Shown here one piece after another: positions 20,188-29,813 of a DNA stretch of 64,000 nt. Within the stretch, counting starts at the first letter, position 1, and each line of letters starts with the position of its first letter. Position numbers and translations under genes: made by a program. The notes under the pieces were generated by a model. That model ran no database searches. It saw only the letters and a program-made list of their open reading frames with translations, and was not told the origin of the DNA. Source of the stretch: Roseibium sp. MMSF_3412 (GTDB lineage Bacteria; Pseudomonadota; Alphaproteobacteria; Rhizobiales; Stappiaceae); the NCBI RefSeq assembly GCF_030733265.1, contig NZ_JASHJI010000009.1:62001-126000 (forward strand), given 5' to 3'.

Positions 20188-21669
20188 ATGCGCGATACGA
20201 TCCGCTTCCTCAGACGTGGCGAAATCGTCGAACTGGACAGTGTGGGGGCAACAGAGACCCTTCTCGACTACCTGCGTCTTCGCCAGGGACAGACCGGCAC
20301 CAAGGAAGGTTGCGGCGAAGGCGACTGCGGCGCCTGCACGGTCGCTCTTGGCCGCCTTGTGAAAGGCAAGCTTGTCTACCAGCCGGTGAACAGCTGCATT
20401 CTGCTGCTCGGCATGGTCGACGGCGCTGAACTGGTGACGGTCGAGGACCTGGCCCAGGACGACCGGCTCCACCCGGTGCAGCAGGCCATGGTGGATCTGC
20501 ACGGCTCCCAGTGCGGCTTCTGCACGCCCGGTTTCATCATGTCGCTGTTCACGCTCTATCACGCGGAAGATGTTACCAGGACCCGAAAGACCGTGACGGA
20601 CTGGCTCGCCGGCAACTTGTGCAGATGCACAGGCTATCGCCCGATCGTCGACGCGGCGCTCGAAACGTGTTTCCGGGCAACCGATGATGCCTTCACCTGG
20701 CGCGCCAATGAAACAAGAGAACAGCTTCAGTATCTCGCCGACAGCCGCGACATCTTCGTGGGAGACGGCGACGGTTTCTTTTCCGCCCCGTCCTCTCTGG
20801 ACGGTCTCGCAGCGCTTTACGGCCAGCACCCGGACGCAACGCTGATCGCGGGCGGCACCGATGTCGGCCTCTGGATCACCAAGCATCTTCGCGAACTGCC
20901 GAAAATGATCTGGCTCGGGCGGATAGAAGGCCTGGACCGTGTTGAAGACAGCCCTTCGGGCGTCTTGATCGGATCAACGGCCACCTATACGGCAACGGAG
21001 CGGGCCGTCACGGGGATCTCCCAGGACCTCGGTGAACTCTGGAGACGGATCGGCTCGAAGCAGGTGCGTGCATCCGGCACCGTGGGCGGAAACATCGCGA
21101 ACGGTTCGCCGATAGGGGACACGCCGCCGGCCCTGATCGCACTCGGCGCCACGCTTGAACTGCAATCGGCCGAAGGTTCGCGGGCGATTGCACTGGAAGA
21201 CTTTTTCCTCCAATACGGCAGACAGGACCGGCAGCCGGGCGAGTTTGTAACCGGTCTCTTCGTCCCCCGTCTTTCGGCCAACCAGGCGTTCCGCTGCTAC
21301 AAGATATCCAAGAGATTCGACCAGGACATCTCCTCGGTGATGGGAGCGTTCCGTTTTACGGTGGAAGAGGGCCACATCGTGGCTTCCCGGATCGCCTATG
21401 GCGGCATGGCCGGGACGCCGATGCGTGCCTCAAACGCCGAAAAGGCCCTGTCCGGTGCAGAGCTCGACAATCCCTCAACGTGGGGCGAGGCAATGAAGGC
21501 GCTGCTATCCGACTTCGATCCGTTGAGCGACATGCGCGCGAGTGCAGGTTACCGAATGGAAACGGCGAGGGCGCTCCTGGCCAAGGCGCTGATGGAGATC
21601 AGCGGAACGGCACCGGGTGACATTCGCATTTCATCGAGGCGAGGGGCTGACAATGACCGTGCAGCCTGA
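20188..21669 (+). CDS. xdhA: Xanthine dehydrogenase small subunit (Fe-S/FAD)
   Basis: Electron-transfer subunit of xanthine dehydrogenase, 493 residues. The N-terminus carries both 2Fe-2S motifs: GCGEGDCGACTV (plant-type) and SQCGFCTPGF with NLCRCTGYRP. The FAD domain follows (TLIAGGTDVGLW, then GTVGGNIANGSPIGD) and a CO-dehydrogenase-flavoprotein C-terminal domain. Its end overlaps the xdhB start by 17 bases, indicating coupled translation. Confidence 0.96.
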   Translation: MRDTIRFLRRGEIVELDSVGATETLLDYLRLRQGQTGTKEGCGEGDCGACTVALGRLVKGKLVYQPVNSCILLLGMVDGAELVTVEDLAQDDRLHPVQQAMVDLHGSQCGFCTPGFIMSLFTLYHAEDVTRTRKTVTDWLAGNLCRCTGYRPIVDAALETCFRATDDAFTWRANETREQLQYLADSRDIFVGDGDGFFSAPSSLDGLAALYGQHPDATLIAGGTDVGLWITKHLRELPKMIWLGRIEGLDRVEDSPSGVLIGSTATYTATERAVTGISQDLGELWRRIGSKQVRASGTVGGNIANGSPIGDTPPALIALGATLELQSAEGSRAIALEDFFLQYGRQDRQPGEFVTGLFVPRLSANQAFRCYKISKRFDQDISSVMGAFRFTVEEGHIVASRIAYGGMAGTPMRASNAEKALSGAELDNPSTWGEAMKALLSDFDPLSDMRASAGYRMETARALLAKALMEISGTAPGDIRISSRRGADNDRAA

Positions 21670-23992
21670 CCGCAAGCAGGAACCGATTGCCCTCAGGACG
21701 GTGCGTAAGGCGCTGCCGCATGACAGCGCCGAGAAGCATGTATCGGGCACCGCGACCTATATCGACGATGCCATCGAGCCGACGGGCACGCTGCATGTGG
21801 CTCCCGGTTGGGCAAGACACGCGGTCAGGGGAAAACTGGTTTCGCTCGACTTGAGCGAGGTGCGCGCAACACCCGGGGTCATTGCAGTGCTGACCTCCGA
21901 GGATATCCCCGGAACGAATGACTGCTCGTCTGCCTTCGGCGACGATCCCGTTCTGGCCGAAGACGAAATCCTGTTTTTCGGCCAGGTGGCGTTCGCGGTC
22001 GTCGCGCAAACCCGGGATATCGCACGCAGGGCCGCGCTCAAGGGCAAGATCGACGTTGCCCCGATCACGCCGATCCTGACACCGGATGACGCTGTTGCCG
22101 CAGATACGACGGTCCTGCCGGACTACCAGTTCAGAAGAGGGTCGCCTGAGACCGGCCTGCAGGCATCAAAGAACATACTGTCCGGGTCGATGAACATTGG
22201 CGGCCAGGAACATTTCTATCTGGAGGGACAGGTCGCCATGGCCACCCCCCAGGAGGACAATGGCATGCTGGTCCTGTCCTCCACGCAGCACCCGACCGAG
22301 ATCCAGCACACGGTGGCAAAGGTTCTGGGTGTCCCGGACGCAACCGTCACGGCGGAAGTGCGCCGAATGGGCGGCGGCTTCGGAGGCAAGGAATCCCAGG
22401 CAAACCAGTGGGCGGCGCTGGCAGCGCTTGCCGCCCGGAAAACCGGAAAGACCTGCAAGGTCCGTCTTGACCGTGACGACGACATGATCATGACCGGCAA
22501 GCGTCACGACTTCAAGGTCAACTGGAAGGTCGGTCACGATGACACGGGACTTATCCGGGCTGTCGATCTGGAGTTCCTGGCCCGCTGCGGATACTCCGCC
22601 GACCTGTCGCTTGGCGTGAATGACCGCACCATGTTCCACGCCGATTCCAGCTACTTCTATCCGGACGCTTCGATCCGTTCGCGCCGCCTCAGGACCGACA
22701 CCTGTTCCAACACGGCATTCCGTGGATTTGGCGGACCGCAAGGCATGCTGGCTGCAGAGAGACTGATCGACGCGATCGCGATCAGCCTCGGCAAGGATCC
22801 GCTGACGGTCCGCAAACTGAATTTCTACGACGGCAAACGCAACGTTACTCCCTATGGCATGCCGGTTGAAGAGTTCGAGGTCATGCACGATCTCATCTCG
22901 ACGCTGGAGACGCGCAGCGAATACTGGATCAGGCGTGAAGAGATCAGCGCTTTCAACGAAAACAACGCTGTGCTGAAGAAAGGGCTCGCCCTGACGCCGG
23001 TCAAGTTCGGCATTTCCTTCACGCTCAAGCATCTCAATCAGGCCGGTGCACTCGTCCACCTTTACACGGACGGTTCGATCCATCTGAACCATGGCGGCAC
23101 CGAGATGGGGCAGGGGCTTTACCAGAAGGTTGCGCAGGTTGTGGCCGAAGAGTTCGGCGTGACGATGGACAAGGTCGTGATTACGGCGACCAACACGTCG
23201 AAGGTCCCGAATACCGGACCGACCGCCGCGTCTTCAGGCACGGACCTCAATGCGATGGCTGCAAAAATCGCGGCGCGCGAGATCAAGTCGCGCCTGATTT
23301 CCATGTTGTGCGAAACGCATCAATGCGGCCCGGACATGGTTCTCTTCAGCGACAACAAGGTTCTCGTGGGAGACCGGAGTTACACACTCGCCGAAGTCGC
23401 CAGGCAGGGATACACCGGGCGCATTCAGATGTCTCACGCCGGTTTCTACGCGACCCCCGGCATTACCTGGGACCGGGAAACCGTTTCCGGACGGCCATTT
23501 TACTATTTCGCCTTTGGCGGGGCCTGTTCGGAAGTGACCATCGATACGATGACCGGCGAGATGATTGTTGATCGCGTCGACATTCTCCACGATGTCGGTC
23601 ATTCGCTGAACCCCGCCATCGACCTTGGGCAGATCGAAGGTGGTTTCGTTCAAGGCATGGGCTGGCTCACGACTGAAGAACTTGTGTGGGACGAGGAGGG
23701 ACGGCTGAGAACCCACGCACCGTCCACCTACAAGATCCCGACGGCATCCGACATACCGGATCATTTCGACGTGCAGCTTTATGAAAGTACAGGCAATCCT
23801 CAGGACACGGTCTATCGCTCCAAGGCGGTCGGCGAGCCCCCGGTGATGCTGGCAAATTCCGTTTTCTGCGCCATCAACGATGCCGTTGCGAGTCTTGCCC
23901 CGTTCGAGGTGCCGAGCCTCGATGCGCCGGCAACGCCTGAGGCCATCATGCGCGCCGTACAGGACATGCGCCGCAGGAAGGCGGGTGCATGA
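21653..23992 (+). CDS. xdhB: Xanthine dehydrogenase molybdopterin subunit
   Basis: Catalytic subunit that hydroxylates hypoxanthine and xanthine to urate. From the ATG at 21653 (GAGGGG upstream) it has 779 residues; a longer frame from 21617 overlaps xdhA further with no support. Seen: molybdopterin-family motifs RRMGGGFGGKESQ, NTAFRGFGGPQGMLA (substrate Arg), and the C-terminal KAVGEPPVMLANSVF with the catalytic Glu. The stop overlaps the xdhC start (ATGA). Confidence 0.96.
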   Translation: MTVQPDRKQEPIALRTVRKALPHDSAEKHVSGTATYIDDAIEPTGTLHVAPGWARHAVRGKLVSLDLSEVRATPGVIAVLTSEDIPGTNDCSSAFGDDPVLAEDEILFFGQVAFAVVAQTRDIARRAALKGKIDVAPITPILTPDDAVAADTTVLPDYQFRRGSPETGLQASKNILSGSMNIGGQEHFYLEGQVAMATPQEDNGMLVLSSTQHPTEIQHTVAKVLGVPDATVTAEVRRMGGGFGGKESQANQWAALAALAARKTGKTCKVRLDRDDDMIMTGKRHDFKVNWKVGHDDTGLIRAVDLEFLARCGYSADLSLGVNDRTMFHADSSYFYPDASIRSRRLRTDTCSNTAFRGFGGPQGMLAAERLIDAIAISLGKDPLTVRKLNFYDGKRNVTPYGMPVEEFEVMHDLISTLETRSEYWIRREEISAFNENNAVLKKGLALTPVKFGISFTLKHLNQAGALVHLYTDGSIHLNHGGTEMGQGLYQKVAQVVAEEFGVTMDKVVITATNTSKVPNTGPTAASSGTDLNAMAAKIAAREIKSRLISMLCETHQCGPDMVLFSDNKVLVGDRSYTLAEVARQGYTGRIQMSHAGFYATPGITWDRETVSGRPFYYFAFGGACSEVTIDTMTGEMIVDRVDILHDVGHSLNPAIDLGQIEGGFVQGMGWLTTEELVWDEEGRLRTHAPSTYKIPTASDIPDHFDVQLYESTGNPQDTVYRSKAVGEPPVMLANSVFCAINDAVASLAPFEVPSLDAPATPEAIMRAVQDMRRRKAGA

Positions 23993-24999
23993 AGGTTTGG
24001 GCACACATCTCCGACAGTCTGAAGACATGCGGCTCATGTGCTCTCGTGACGGTCGTGGACGTCGACGGCTCCGCGCCGCGCGAGGAAGGCGCGCGCATGG
24101 TGGTCCGGCCGGACGCTTCCTTCTTCGGAACGATTGGTGGCGGTACGCTGGAACTGGAAATCATCCGCAAGGCGGCAAGGCTTGCCGGTGACAACGTTGC
24201 GCTTCTCGACATGCAGACCGTGGCACTGGGCCCGGACCTCGGACAGTGCTGCGGTGGTCGCGCCAAACTGTCGATCGAAGTTCTGACGGCCAATTATGCT
24301 GAGACAGCCGAATTGCTGGCACGGCACGAGAATAGCGGACAGGTTTTCGCCACGAGCGCCGAACTCCGGGACGGGTGCGTTGGTCCGCGCCGTCTTCTGG
24401 AAGAGCCCGTCACGCACCCCTTTTCACTTTTCGAATCCACTGACAAGACCGAAGCCAGGATCATTGAACGTTTCGGGGAAGCCAGAACGCCGCTTGCACT
24501 GTTTGGGGCAGGGCATGTCGGCAAGGCGCTCGTCCTGGCGCTTGCACCGCTCCCGTTTTCCATCACCTGGATTGACAGCCGGTCAGATCAGTTCCCAGGC
24601 GCCGTACCGGCCAATGTGACGAAAGTTGCGCTCGACAATCCAGCGTCCGCACTTGATGACCTGCCGTCCGGCACCTTCGTGCTCGCAGTGACCCATTCCC
24701 ATGCTCTCGACGAGGAAATCATGGCGCGGGCCTTGTTGCTGCAGCGGTTTGGCTATTGTGGGGTCATCGGCTCGAAAACGAAACGCGCCAGGTTCATCAA
24801 GCGACTGAAAGAAAGGGGATTGAACGATCTCCTGATCACGCAAATGATCTGTCCGATTGGAAAAACAACAATAAAGTCAAAGCATCCTGCAGCGATTGCC
24901 GCCGGCATAGCAGTGGATCTTCTAGAGCGGATCGAGGCGGGACAAGTAAGGGAAACGACCAGTTCGGGCCTTGCGCAAAACATGACACATGGTCAATAA
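23989..24999 (+). CDS. xdhC: Xanthine dehydrogenase accessory protein XdhC
   Basis: Binds and helps sulfurate the molybdenum cofactor for insertion into XdhB. The 336 residues show the XdhC/CoxI N-terminal domain (ALVTVVDVDGSAPREEGARM, FGTIGGGTLE, CCGGRAKL) and a C-terminal Rossmann domain (LALFGAGHVGKALVLAL; CGVIGSKTKRARF). Translationally coupled to xdhB by a 4-base overlap. Confidence 0.95.
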   Translation: MKVWAHISDSLKTCGSCALVTVVDVDGSAPREEGARMVVRPDASFFGTIGGGTLELEIIRKAARLAGDNVALLDMQTVALGPDLGQCCGGRAKLSIEVLTANYAETAELLARHENSGQVFATSAELRDGCVGPRRLLEEPVTHPFSLFESTDKTEARIIERFGEARTPLALFGAGHVGKALVLALAPLPFSITWIDSRSDQFPGAVPANVTKVALDNPASALDDLPSGTFVLAVTHSHALDEEIMARALLLQRFGYCGVIGSKTKRARFIKRLKERGLNDLLITQMICPIGKTTIKSKHPAAIAAGIAVDLLERIEAGQVRETTSSGLAQNMTHGQ

Positions 25000-25023
25000 G
25001 GCGGCATTCAGGTGGGGGACAAC

Positions 25024-26604
25024 GTGGCAGAAACAGGCAGTCCGGATCACGACGGTAATGCGTCGACACACAGATCTGACAGGGAAACGCTGCTGAATGC
25101 CAGCGGGCTGACCAAGCGCTTCGGTGATATCCTTGCAAATGACAATGTGGATCTTGTTCTCAACAAGGGCGAAATCCACGCACTGCTCGGAGAAAACGGC
25201 GCCGGAAAATCGACGCTGGTCAAGATGTTCTACGGGTCTCTCGACCCCGATGCCGGCGAAATCTCCTGGAATGGTCGAAAGGTCTCGATCAACAATCCGG
25301 CGGCGGCAAGAGAACTCGGCATTGGTATGGTCTTCCAGCACTTCTCGCTGTTCGAAGCCCTGACCGTGGTCGAAAACATTGCGCTGGCACTGCCCAACCC
25401 CGGCAAGATGCAGGATCTGGCGAAGCGGGTTGAGACCGTTTCTAGAGACTACGGACTGCCGCTAAGCCCCGGCGATATCGTTGCCGACCTGCCAGTCGGC
25501 ATCCGCCAGCGCATCGAAATCGTCCGCTGCCTTCTTCAGGAACCGCAGTTGATCATCATGGATGAACCGACCTCTGTCCTGACGCCGCAGGAAGCGGACC
25601 AGCTTTTCGTCACCCTGCAGCGCCTGGCAAACGAGGGCTGCGCTGTTCTTTATATCAGTCATCGGCTGGAGGAGGTGAAACGGATCTGTCACCACGCCAC
25701 GATCCTGCGGCACGGCAAGGTGGTGCGTGAATGTGATCCGACAAAGGAAACGGCAGCGTCCCTTGCCAGCATGATGGTTGGCGCTGATGTCGCCTCGGTC
25801 AGCTCCGGAGAAGGAGAGGCACAGGTTGGTCAGACGCGTTTGACGCTGCAAAAACTGAACGCAGCGGCGGCAACGCCCTTTGCGACAGCCCTCAATGGAG
25901 TATCCCTGGACCTGAAAGCGGGAGAAGTCGTTGCCATCGCCGGTGTCGCCGGCAATGGGCAGGGGGAACTCTTCGATGCGATTTCAGGTGAAATGCGCGT
26001 TTCGCCGGACATGGTGCTTCTGGATGGGACACCATGCGGCAACAAGAGCATCACCTGGCGGCGCAAGCAGAATGCGGCCTTTGTCCCCGAAGAACGTCTT
26101 GGTCACGGTGCCGTGCCGGGCATGAAGCTTTCTCAAAACATCGTCCTGACGCGCCACAGCACCGGTGACAGGCTTGTCGGCGGCGGTTTCGTATCCAACG
26201 CGGAGGCCGGCAATCTGGAACAGCGGATCAAGAAGGCTTTCGACGTGCGCATGTCGCACGACGACCCGGAAGCCAGGTCTCTCTCAGGCGGCAACCTTCA
26301 GAAGTTTGTCGTCGGCAGGGAACTGGACCGCGAGCCGGGCATCCTGGTGGTCAACCAGCCGACATGGGGCGTCGACGCCGGCGCCGCGGCGCTGATCCGT
26401 CAGGCGCTGATCGACCTGGCAAGATCCGGTTCCGCCGTTCTGGTTATCAGCCAGGATCTTGATGAGATCTTTGAAATTGCCGACCGGATCGCCGTCATTT
26501 CCCGCGGCTTCCTGTCTGCAGCGGAACCGGCCGCGCAGATGACACGAGAGCGCGTTGGCCTGCTGATGGCAGGTGGTGCCGAAACGCAGGGAGAGGTGGC
26601 CTGA
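25024..26604 (+). CDS. BMP-type ABC transporter, duplicated ATPase (purine/nucleoside uptake)
   Basis: A fused tandem ATPase of the carbohydrate/nucleoside importer class (526 residues from GTG 25024; GTG 25012 is also possible). First half: Walker A GENGAGKST, Q-loop MVFQHFSLF, Walker B LIIMDEPTSVLTP, but the signature is the weak PVGIRQRIE. Second half: degenerate Walker A GVAGNGQGE, signature LSGGNLQK, Walker B ILVVNQPTWGVD. This one-degenerate-site pattern is normal for the class. It starts 24 bases after xdhC and overlaps the first permease by the shared A of TGATG. Confidence 0.92.
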   Translation: MAETGSPDHDGNASTHRSDRETLLNASGLTKRFGDILANDNVDLVLNKGEIHALLGENGAGKSTLVKMFYGSLDPDAGEISWNGRKVSINNPAAARELGIGMVFQHFSLFEALTVVENIALALPNPGKMQDLAKRVETVSRDYGLPLSPGDIVADLPVGIRQRIEIVRCLLQEPQLIIMDEPTSVLTPQEADQLFVTLQRLANEGCAVLYISHRLEEVKRICHHATILRHGKVVRECDPTKETAASLASMMVGADVASVSSGEGEAQVGQTRLTLQKLNAAAATPFATALNGVSLDLKAGEVVAIAGVAGNGQGELFDAISGEMRVSPDMVLLDGTPCGNKSITWRRKQNAAFVPEERLGHGAVPGMKLSQNIVLTRHSTGDRLVGGGFVSNAEAGNLEQRIKKAFDVRMSHDDPEARSLSGGNLQKFVVGRELDREPGILVVNQPTWGVDAGAAALIRQALIDLARSGSAVLVISQDLDEIFEIADRIAVISRGFLSAAEPAAQMTRERVGLLMAGGAETQGEVA

Positions 26605-27692
26605 TGCGTCTCGAACTTGTCAAAAGAAAAGAGCACAGCCAGGCAATGGCCCTGCTTTCGCCTTTGATTGCGGTGACTCTCACCGCCCTTTCCGCTGCAA
26701 TCATATTCTCAATAACCGGGCATAATCCATTGGTTGGATTATATAAATTTTTCATTGAGCCCTTGACGCAGCAATGGTCGCTGGAAGCAACGATCGACAA
26801 GGCGACGCCCTTGATCCTGATCGGGTGTGGTCTTGCCGTGTGTTACCTTTCGAACAACTGGAACATCGGTGCGGAGGGACAGTTCGTCGTCGGCGCATTG
26901 TTCGGTTCCGTGTTGCCGGTGCTGTTTCCGTCCTTTGAAAATGCCGCGACGCTGCCGCTCATGCTGCTCTTTGGCGCAATCGGCGGTGCGCTTTGGGCGC
27001 TGATACCCGCCTTGTTGAAGACCCGCTTCAATACCAACGAGATCCTGACCAGCCTGATGCTGGTTTATGTCGCCGGACTGCTTCTGGACTATCTTGTCCG
27101 CGGCCCCTGGCGCGACCCCGGCGGTTACAATTTTCCCGAGTCCCGTATCTTTTCGGACGCAGCGACGCTGCCCGAGGTATTTGGCGGCATGATGAGCCTG
27201 GCCGCACCGATCACGATCGCCATTGCAGTCATTCTGGCCGTGGTGCTTGCGAAGACCCTGAAAGGCTTCGAGATCAGGGTCATGGGTGAAAGCCCGCGCG
27301 CAGGCAGTTTCGCAGGCTTTTCCGCAAAGGGTCTGACACTGTTTTCCTTTGCTCTCGCCGGTGCCCTGGCCGGTCTTGCGGGAACCATGGAGGTTTCAGG
27401 CGCGCTGAACCAGCTGCTGCCGTCGATTTCGCCGGGCTACGGGTTCACGGCGATCATTGTCGCCTTTCTCGGGCGGCTCAATCCGATCGGCATCATCATT
27501 GCCGGGTTCGTGCTCGCCCTGTCCTATATCGGCGGCGAGGGGGTTCAGTCGGCGATGGGCGTTTCAAACGAGATTGCCAGCGTGATCCAGGGCCTGCTGC
27601 TCTTTTTCGTTCTCGCCTGCGATACACTGATCCTTTACCGCATACGCATGGTCACAAAGCGTTCGACATCAGCGGAGGCCTCCCATGTTTGA
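26604..27692 (+). CDS. BMP-type ABC transporter permease 1
   Basis: A 362-residue inner-membrane permease with about eight to nine hydrophobic segments (for example VTLTALSAAIIFSITGHNP and PLMLLFGAIGGALWALIPALL). It contains the conserved cytoplasmic segment GFEIRVMGESPRAGSFAGFS seen in nucleoside/ribose-type permeases. Pairs with the next gene; the two overlap by 8 bases. Confidence 0.92.
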   Translation: MRLELVKRKEHSQAMALLSPLIAVTLTALSAAIIFSITGHNPLVGLYKFFIEPLTQQWSLEATIDKATPLILIGCGLAVCYLSNNWNIGAEGQFVVGALFGSVLPVLFPSFENAATLPLMLLFGAIGGALWALIPALLKTRFNTNEILTSLMLVYVAGLLLDYLVRGPWRDPGGYNFPESRIFSDAATLPEVFGGMMSLAAPITIAIAVILAVVLAKTLKGFEIRVMGESPRAGSFAGFSAKGLTLFSFALAGALAGLAGTMEVSGALNQLLPSISPGYGFTAIIVAFLGRLNPIGIIIAGFVLALSYIGGEGVQSAMGVSNEIASVIQGLLLFFVLACDTLILYRIRMVTKRSTSAEASHV

Positions 27693-28599
27693 AGCCGTAC
27701 TTCTGACGGTCATCACCGCTGCAACCCCGCTTCTGATCGCCGCTGTCGGGGAACTCGTCGTGGAACGCTCCGGCGTTCTCAACCTGGGTGTGGAAGGCAT
27801 GATGATCATGGGTGCTGTGATCGGGTTTGCCGTTGCCAATCAGACCGGCTCGGGCTCGCTGGGAGTGATAGCAGCCATCGCCGCCGGCATGGCCATGTCT
27901 GCCCTGTTTGCCGTTCTCGTGTTGTTTCTTGTTGCAAACCAGGTCGCAACCGGTCTCGCACTGACGATCCTTGGCATCGGTCTTTCCGGCATGATCGGGG
28001 AAGCCTTTATCGGCGTGCCCGGTCTCGACCTGCCGCAGCTCTATATTCCCGTCCTCTCCGAACTGCCGTTCTTCGGTCCGGTGTTCTTCCAGCAGGACGC
28101 GCTGGTCTATCTGAGTTTCGTTCTTGTGGCCGTCGTCGCCTACGGTCTGTTCCGGACAAGGATCGGGCTGGTTTTGAGAGCCGTCGGAGACAATCACGGC
28201 TCTGCGCATGCTCTTGGGTATTCTGTGGTGAGGGTCCGCTTCGCAGCCATCCTGTTCGGTGGCGCCTGCGCGGGACTGGCAGGGGCATACCTGTCGCTGG
28301 CCTATACGCCGCAGTGGGTGGAAAACATGACGGCGGGTCGGGGCTGGATCGCCCTTGCATTGGTCGTCTTTGCCTCCTGGCTGCCACTGCGCGTTGTCAT
28401 CGGGGCATATCTTTTCGGAGCCGTCAGTGTCCTGAACCTGCATGCACAGGCACTGGAGTTCGATATACCGTCGCAGCTCCTGTCCAGCCTGCCGTATCTG
28501 GCAACAATTCTGGTTCTCGTTCTGATATCGGCAAATCGCAGATTGACTTTGGTGAACACTCCGGCATGTCTGGGGAAACCGTTCGTACCGGACCGCTAA
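27685..28599 (+). CDS. BMP-type ABC transporter permease 2
   Basis: A 304-residue permease of the same class. It opens with VITAATPLLIAAVGELVVERSGVLNLG (split around residue 15), a stretch diagnostic of the second BMP-system permease, followed by VEGMMIMGAVIGF and the coupling segment RTRIGLVLRAVGDNHGSAHALG. With the ATPase, permease 1 and the binding protein it makes a full importer. Confidence 0.93.
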   Translation: MFEAVLLTVITAATPLLIAAVGELVVERSGVLNLGVEGMMIMGAVIGFAVANQTGSGSLGVIAAIAAGMAMSALFAVLVLFLVANQVATGLALTILGIGLSGMIGEAFIGVPGLDLPQLYIPVLSELPFFGPVFFQQDALVYLSFVLVAVVAYGLFRTRIGLVLRAVGDNHGSAHALGYSVVRVRFAAILFGGACAGLAGAYLSLAYTPQWVENMTAGRGWIALALVVFASWLPLRVVIGAYLFGAVSVLNLHAQALEFDIPSQLLSSLPYLATILVLVLISANRRLTLVNTPACLGKPFVPDR

Positions 28600-28700
28600 A
28601 CCGGCCGGACAAAGCAACGGTCCTGGCCTGAACGCGATCACGGCCTGGGCCCAAAAGAAGATCGCAAAGACAAGAGATCAAACAAGAGGGGACTACTCGT

Positions 28701-29765
28701 ATGAAATCTCTTTTGAAGACCACGGTCGCAGCATTCGCACTTGCGACGCTTGGAACCGCCGCGAATGCGGCCGACGTCAAGGCCTGCTTCGTCTATGTCG
28801 GCCCGGTTGGCGACTTCGGCTGGACCTACCAGCACGATCAGGGCCGTCTTGCCGTGGAAGAAAAATTCGGCGACAAGGTCGAAACCGCCTATCTTGAGAG
28901 CGTGCCGGAAGGACCGGATGCGGAACGCGCGATCGAGCGGTTTGCCCGTGAAGGCTGCAACGTGATCTTCACCACCTCGTTCGGCTACATGAACCCGACG
29001 ATCAAGGTCGCGAAGAAGTTTCCCGATGTGAAGTTCGAGCACGCCACCGGCTACAAGACGGCTGACAACGTCGCCACCTATAACTCCAAGTTCCACCAGG
29101 GACGCTACATCATCGGCCAGATTGCCGCCAAGCAATCCAAGACCGGAACCGCAGGCTACATTGCATCCTTCCCGATCCCGGAAGTTGTTGCCGGCATCAA
29201 TGCCTTCCTGCTCGGAGCCCAGTCCGTCAATCCGGACTTCAAGGTCAAGGTCGTCTGGGTGAACACCTGGTTCGATCCGGGTAAAGAGGCAGACGCCGCC
29301 AAGGCCCTGATCGACCAGGGTGCGGACATCATCACGCAGCACACAGACTCCACCGCTCCGCTGCAAGTGGCACAGGAACGCGGCGTGCACGGCTTCGGCC
29401 AGGCCTCCGACATGATCAACTTCGCCAAGGATGCGCAGTACACCGCGATCATCGATGACTGGGCGCCTTACTATATCGAGCGTGTTCAGGAAGTCCTTGA
29501 CGGCAACTGGCACACACACAGCTCATGGGAAGGACTGGCTGAAGGTCACGTCGTGATGGCGCCCTACACGAACCTCCCCGCCGACGTGGTTGAAATGGCA
29601 CAGGCAACGGAAGCCAAGATCAAGGATGGCTGGGAACCGTTTACCGGGCCGATCACCAAGCAGGATGGCTCGGTTGCGGCCGAAGATGGCGTCAGGCTGG
29701 ATGACGGTGCCATTCTCGGCATGAACTGGTACGTCCAGGGCATCGACGACAAGCTTCCCGAGTAA
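28701..29765 (+). CDS. BMP-family periplasmic substrate-binding protein
   Basis: A 354-residue binding protein with a clear signal peptide (LLKTTVAAFALATLGTAANA, residues 4-23) and the BMP/PnrA-like core: FVYVGPVGDFGWTYQHDQGR, GYMNPTIKVAKKFPDVKFEH, YKTADNVATYNSKFHQGRY. Family members bind purine nucleosides or bases; the neighbouring xdhABC and uraH genes make a purine the likely ligand. Followed by a strong terminator, so it ends the block. Confidence 0.93.
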   Translation: MKSLLKTTVAAFALATLGTAANAADVKACFVYVGPVGDFGWTYQHDQGRLAVEEKFGDKVETAYLESVPEGPDAERAIERFAREGCNVIFTTSFGYMNPTIKVAKKFPDVKFEHATGYKTADNVATYNSKFHQGRYIIGQIAAKQSKTGTAGYIASFPIPEVVAGINAFLLGAQSVNPDFKVKVVWVNTWFDPGKEADAAKALIDQGADIITQHTDSTAPLQVAQERGVHGFGQASDMINFAKDAQYTAIIDDWAPYYIERVQEVLDGNWHTHSSWEGLAEGHVVMAPYTNLPADVVEMAQATEAKIKDGWEPFTGPITKQDGSVAAEDGVRLDDGAILGMNWYVQGIDDKLPE

Positions 29766-29777
29766 GCTTTTCAATGG

Positions 29778-29810
29778 CGGGCCGGATCACACGATCCGGC
29801 CCGTTTTTTC
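29778..29810 (+). terminator. Rho-independent terminator of the purine block
   Basis: CGGGCCGGAT, loop CACACG, ATCCGGCCCG, then T6. It lies between convergent genes and ends the BMP-binding-protein transcript. Confidence 0.94.
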
Positions 29811-29813
29811 TGA

